A DNA stretch of 8,058 nucleotides, taken from NCBI GenBank assembly GCA_934277845.1, contig CAKQVV010000070.1, positions 1 through 8,058 on the forward strand, written 5' to 3'. Positions 5,263 through 8,058 of the stretch are shown one piece after another; the stretch's first letter is position 1, and each line of letters opens with the position of its first letter. The translations under genes and the position numbers were made by a program. The stretch comes from an uncultured Clostridia bacterium. GTDB lineage: Bacteria; Bacillota; Clostridia; Christensenellales; Pumilibacteraceae. A model generated the notes under the pieces. That model was not told where the DNA came from. It saw only the letters and a list, made by a program, of their open reading frames with translations, and searched no databases.

Positions 5263-7062
5263 ATGGCTGACAGTAAAGTTAAATCGCGTGCGAAAAAGAC
5301 GACCGGCAGCGAAACCGCCGCCGTGCCCGCCGTAAAACCCGCGGCAAAGGTTGCCGTCAGGAAAAAAGGCGAAGCGACCGTCAAAGCGGAAGGCAAACCC
5401 GTCGTCAGGAAAACCGCCGCGCCCGCAGTCAAAAAACAGACCGCGCCGGCGGTGAAAAAACAGGGCGTTGTGGCAAAGACCGCCGCAGCCGCGAAAAACG
5501 AGGAAAAGACCGCGCTTACACCGGCGGCGCAGGAAGTCTATCCCGTGACCGAAACGGCGGCTAAGCCCAAGGCGAAACGCGGCAGAAAACCCAAAGCGGA
5601 AAAGGCCGAAGTCAAGGAAACCGCGAAGAAAAAACGCGTGCTTTTCGTTGCCAGCGAAGCATGGCCGTTTGCAGGCACGGGCGGACTGGGCGAAGTCGTG
5701 GGATCTCTTCCTTCGTCGCTCAATAAACTGGGCGATGTAGAAGCGGAAGTAATTATTCCGCTTTACGAAAGCGTACCTGCCGAGTATCGCGAAAAGATGA
5801 CGTTCGTGCGCTCGATCAACGTGCCGCTCGCCTGGCGCAATCAGTACTGCGGCTTGTTTACGCTCGTTCACGACGGCGTGAAATTCATGTTCGTCGACAA
5901 CGAATACTACTTCAAGAGATCGGGACTTTACGGTTATGGCGACGACGGCGAGCGTTTCGCGTTCTTCTCGCGTGCCGTGCTCGAACTCTTGCCGTATCTC
6001 GACTACAAGCCGGACATTTTGCACTGCAACGACTGGCATACCGCGCTCGTTCCCGTGTATTACAAACTGTTTTATCAGTATCGCGAGGGACTCTCCGGCA
6101 TCAAAACGATCTTCACCATTCATAATATAGAATATCAGGGACAGTTCTCGAGCGACGTCATCGAGGATCTGTTCGGCATCCCGAGAAGGGAATACATGTC
6201 CGTCGAGTATCACGGCTGCATCAACCTCATGAAAGCCGCCATCGATTACAGCGACAGCGTGTCTACGGTCAGCAATTCCTACGCCGGCGAAATCATGAGC
6301 GCGGAGTATGCGCACGGACTGGAGGGCGTGCTCTTAAAGAACGCCTACAAACTCAAAGGAATCCTGAACGGTATCGACGTCGCGACCTATGATCCCGCGA
6401 CCAGCAGTTCGCTGTTTAAGAATTACGACGCAAAAACCGCCGCCGAGAACAAAAAGGAAAACAAACTCGGACTTCAGCGCATGCTCAACCTGCCTGCGGA
6501 CGAGAACGTACCGATGATCGCGATGATCACCCGTCTTGCTTCGCACAAGGGGCTTGACATCGTGCGCTCGGCGTTCAACGGAATCATGCAGCACGACGTG
6601 CAGTTCGTGGTGCTGGGTACCGGCGATGCCGATCACGAAAACTTCTTCCGTCACATGCAGAACGTGTACGGCAACCGCGTGCGCGCGATCATCGCGTTCA
6701 ACAAGGACATGGCGCAGAAGATCTATGCCGGCGCGGACATTTTCCTGATGCCCTCGAAGTCCGAACCCTGCGGACTGTCGCAAATGATAGCGATGCGTTA
6801 CGGTACCGTGCCGATCGTAAGACTTACCGGCGGACTTAAAGATTCCGTGACCGATTGCGGCGACGGAACGGTGGGCACCGGTTTCGGGTTTGCCGAGTAC
6901 GACGCGGGTGCGCTCGGCTATGCGGTCGATCGCGCGGTCGGGCTTTACCGCGATTACAAAGATATCTGGAACGGGCTGCGCCTCAGAGATATGGAGAGCG
7001 ATTTCAGCTGGAACAAGAGCGCGAAAGATTACGACGCTTACTATGCCGAAGTGCTTGAATAA
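5263..7062 (+). CDS. glgA: Glycogen synthase GlgA (GT5) with Lys/Ala-rich N-terminal tail
   Basis: GlgA transfers glucose from ADP-glucose to the non-reducing end of alpha-1,4 glucan. The 599 residues exceed the usual 475-490 because residues 1-124 form an extra tail, by my count about 28 Lys, 29 Ala, 9 Pro and only 11 acidic residues up to residue 125. It resembles histone H1-type tails and carries KRGRKP at 105-110. The GT5 core starts at KRVLFVASEAWPF (124-136). TGGLGEV at 139-145 is the ADP-glucose loop, but the Lys that normally precedes TGGL is Gly138. HCNDWHT is at 254-260, FTIHNIEYQG at 284-293 and ILNGID at 367-372. TRLASHKG at 423-430 supplies the Arg and Lys of the donor site, and SEPCGLSQMIAMRYG at 500-514 contains the conserved Glu501. 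The start is set by a strong Shine-Dalgarno. There is no signal peptide or membrane segment. The function of the core is certain by family; that of the tail is unknown. Confidence 0.95.
   Translation: MADSKVKSRAKKTTGSETAAVPAVKPAAKVAVRKKGEATVKAEGKPVVRKTAAPAVKKQTAPAVKKQGVVAKTAAAAKNEEKTALTPAAQEVYPVTETAAKPKAKRGRKPKAEKAEVKETAKKKRVLFVASEAWPFAGTGGLGEVVGSLPSSLNKLGDVEAEVIIPLYESVPAEYREKMTFVRSINVPLAWRNQYCGLFTLVHDGVKFMFVDNEYYFKRSGLYGYGDDGERFAFFSRAVLELLPYLDYKPDILHCNDWHTALVPVYYKLFYQYREGLSGIKTIFTIHNIEYQGQFSSDVIEDLFGIPRREYMSVEYHGCINLMKAAIDYSDSVSTVSNSYAGEIMSAEYAHGLEGVLLKNAYKLKGILNGIDVATYDPATSSSLFKNYDAKTAAENKKENKLGLQRMLNLPADENVPMIAMITRLASHKGLDIVRSAFNGIMQHDVQFVVLGTGDADHENFFRHMQNVYGNRVRAIIAFNKDMAQKIYAGADIFLMPSKSEPCGLSQMIAMRYGTVPIVRLTGGLKDSVTDCGDGTVGTGFGFAEYDAGALGYAVDRAVGLYRDYKDIWNGLRLRDMESDFSWNKSAKDYDAYYAEVLE
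5419..5466 (+). repeat. 24-bp tandem repeat within the GlgA tail
   Basis: Two adjacent 24-bp units (5419-5442 and 5443-5466) encode APAVKKQT and APAVKKQG, residues 53-60 and 61-68. Apart from the last codon, the units differ only at third codon positions (ccc/ccg, gca/gcg, gtc/gtg), so the peptide is conserved while the DNA has drifted. A looser relative, VPAVKPAA, lies at residues 21-28. This suggests the tail grew by internal duplication. Confidence 0.7.
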
Positions 7063-7095
7063 TACTTCTTTTGCTCGGCTTTCACGGAGAACTTT

Positions 7096-8058
7096 ATGGA
7101 ATACACTACGGCAAAAATTAAAGAACTGGTAATCGAAAAACTCGACAAATATTTCGCGACATCGCCGGCGGCGGCGACCGACATGCAACTTTACAAGGCG
7201 GTCGCGCTCGTTATCCGAGACATGCTGCTTCTCAAAAAACAACGTTTCAATACCGAAGCCAACCGCGAGGGTGCGAAACGCGTGTACTACCTGTGCATGG
7301 AGTTTCTGCTCGGGCGGTCGATGCGAAACAATATCTACAACCTCGGACTTACAAAGCAGTTCGAGTCGGCTGTAAAATCGTTCGGAAGAAACCTTAACGA
7401 TCTTTACGAACTCGAAGCGGACGCGGGACTGGGTAACGGTGGCTTGGGCAGGCTGGCGGCTTGTTTTCTGGACGCGCTCGCGACCGAGGATTATCCTGCG
7501 ATGGGTTTTTCCATTCGCTATGAGTACGGACTTTTCAAACAAAAGATAGTGGAGAATACGCAGGTCGAACTGCCCGACATCTGGCTGGACAGCGGCGAAG
7601 TGTGGATGATGCCGCGTTCCGACAAAAGTTTCACGGTCAAACTCGGCGGGCACGTCGTCGAGGACTGGTCGGACGGTACGCTGAAAATCCGTCACGACGA
7701 CGCCAGCCTCGTCGAAGCGGTGCCTTACGACGTCATGGTCAGCGGCTATGAAAACAAGGGCGTCAGCGTTCTTAGGTTGTGGCGCGCTTCCGCTCCCGCG
7801 TCGTTCGACATGAAATCGTTTACGCAGGGCGACTACTTCAAGGCTATGCGCGGCGACAACGAAGCGGAACTTATCAGCAAAGTTTTGTACCCTTCGGACG
7901 AGCACTTCGAGGGCAAACAACTGCGCCTTTCGCAGCAATATTTTCTTGTCAGCGCGAGCCTGCAATCGATAATCAAAGATCACCTCAAGCATTACGACAC
8001 GCTCGACAACCTCGCCGACAAGGTCGCTATCCACATAAACGACACGCACCCCGCGCTT
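7096..8058 (+). CDS. glgP: Glycogen phosphorylase GlgP, N-terminal part (cut at window edge)
   Basis: GlgP uses phosphate to release glucose-1-phosphate from the ends of glycogen chains, with pyridoxal phosphate as cofactor. ATG 7096 opens 321 codons that run off the window; the family is usually about 750-830 residues, so the C-terminal half with the PLP-binding Lys is not visible. The GT35 signatures present are VYYLCMEFLLGRS (63-75), EADAGLGNGGLGRLAACFLDAL (107-128), MGFSIRYEYGLFKQ (136-149) with the partner ELPDIWL (158-164), VPYDVMVSGY (209-218), LRLWRA (226-231), and INDTHPAL (314-321) at the very edge. The start has GGAG at 7086-7089, six bases before the ATG. The 33-base gap to glgA has no terminator, so glgA and glgP are probably one transcript. 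Together with glgBCDA it completes the synthesis and breakdown set found in the B. subtilis operon. Confidence 0.95.
   Translation, partial: MEYTTAKIKELVIEKLDKYFATSPAAATDMQLYKAVALVIRDMLLLKKQRFNTEANREGAKRVYYLCMEFLLGRSMRNNIYNLGLTKQFESAVKSFGRNLNDLYELEADAGLGNGGLGRLAACFLDALATEDYPAMGFSIRYEYGLFKQKIVENTQVELPDIWLDSGEVWMMPRSDKSFTVKLGGHVVEDWSDGTLKIRHDDASLVEAVPYDVMVSGYENKGVSVLRLWRASAPASFDMKSFTQGDYFKAMRGDNEAELISKVLYPSDEHFEGKQLRLSQQYFLVSASLQSIIKDHLKHYDTLDNLADKVAIHINDTHPAL

Noticed and set aside
5431..5460. Two A6 runs (5431-5436 and 5455-5460) followed by C, resembling an A-AAA-AAC slippery heptamer
   Set aside because: The zero frame reads aaa-aaa-cag, so the heptamer is out of phase for -1 slippage. The frame continues intact into the GT5 core.
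5167..6315. 382-codon open frame on the - strand opposite the glgA 5' part, with a Phe/Gly/Arg-rich stretch
   Set aside because: The low-complexity stretch is the reverse complement of the Lys/Ala-rich tail of GlgA. There is no Shine-Dalgarno or known domain.
6334..8049. 571-codon open frame on the - strand opposite glgA and glgP
   Set aside because: It is antisense to two clear genes, has no family motif and the same antisense composition; it is a shadow of the codon bias on the + strand.

Overview
The window holds a glycogen-metabolism gene cluster in the order glgB-glgC-glgD-glgA-glgP, all on the + strand. Divergent from it, on the - strand, is the 5' end of a type III glutamine synthetase gene (glnN). 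The glg order is the same as the Bacillus subtilis glgBCDAP operon. A catalytic GlgC paired with a non-catalytic GlgD is typical of Bacillota. Together with GSIII, strong Shine-Dalgarno sites and textbook sigma-A promoters in an AT-rich spacer, this points to an anaerobic member of the Clostridia, perhaps from a gut. That lineage is inferred from family knowledge; there is no rRNA or other marker gene here.

Layout: 1-519 (-) is the first 173 codons of glnN, cut by the window edge. 520-917 is a divergent control region. It holds a consensus promoter on each strand (TTGACA-N17-TATAAT for glnN, TTGATT-N17-TATAAT for glgB), a perfect 13-bp hairpin in the glnN leader, and about 186 bp of palindromes and direct repeats built on TTTTCGG/GATTTTCCG. 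918-2783 is glgB, 2780-3961 glgC (ATGA overlap with glgB) and 3977-5089 glgD. 5090-5262 is a gap with a strong terminator-like hairpin. 5263-7062 is glgA and 7096-8058 is the first 321 codons of glgP, cut by the window edge.

How the genes work together: GlgC (probably as a hetero-oligomer with GlgD) makes ADP-glucose from glucose-1-phosphate and ATP. GlgA adds the glucose to alpha-1,4 chains, GlgB introduces alpha-1,6 branches, and GlgP phosphorolyses the chains back to glucose-1-phosphate. The hairpin after glgD divides the cluster into glgBCD and glgAP and could set different expression levels for the two parts.

The core genes are ordinary. The points worth a second look are: (i) GlgA carries a Lys/Ala/Pro-rich, histone-tail-like N-terminal extension of about 124 residues with an AT-hook-like motif, not part of normal glycogen synthases; (ii) the Lys of the KTGGL motif of GlgA is Gly here; (iii) the longest-ORF start of glgB (861) lies next to the -10 box and so upstream of the predicted transcription start, making ATG 918 the likely real start; (iv) the repeat-rich region between glnN and glgB looks like a multi-site operator. 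I found no mobile element, CRISPR array, tRNA or rRNA, and no clear novel multi-gene system.
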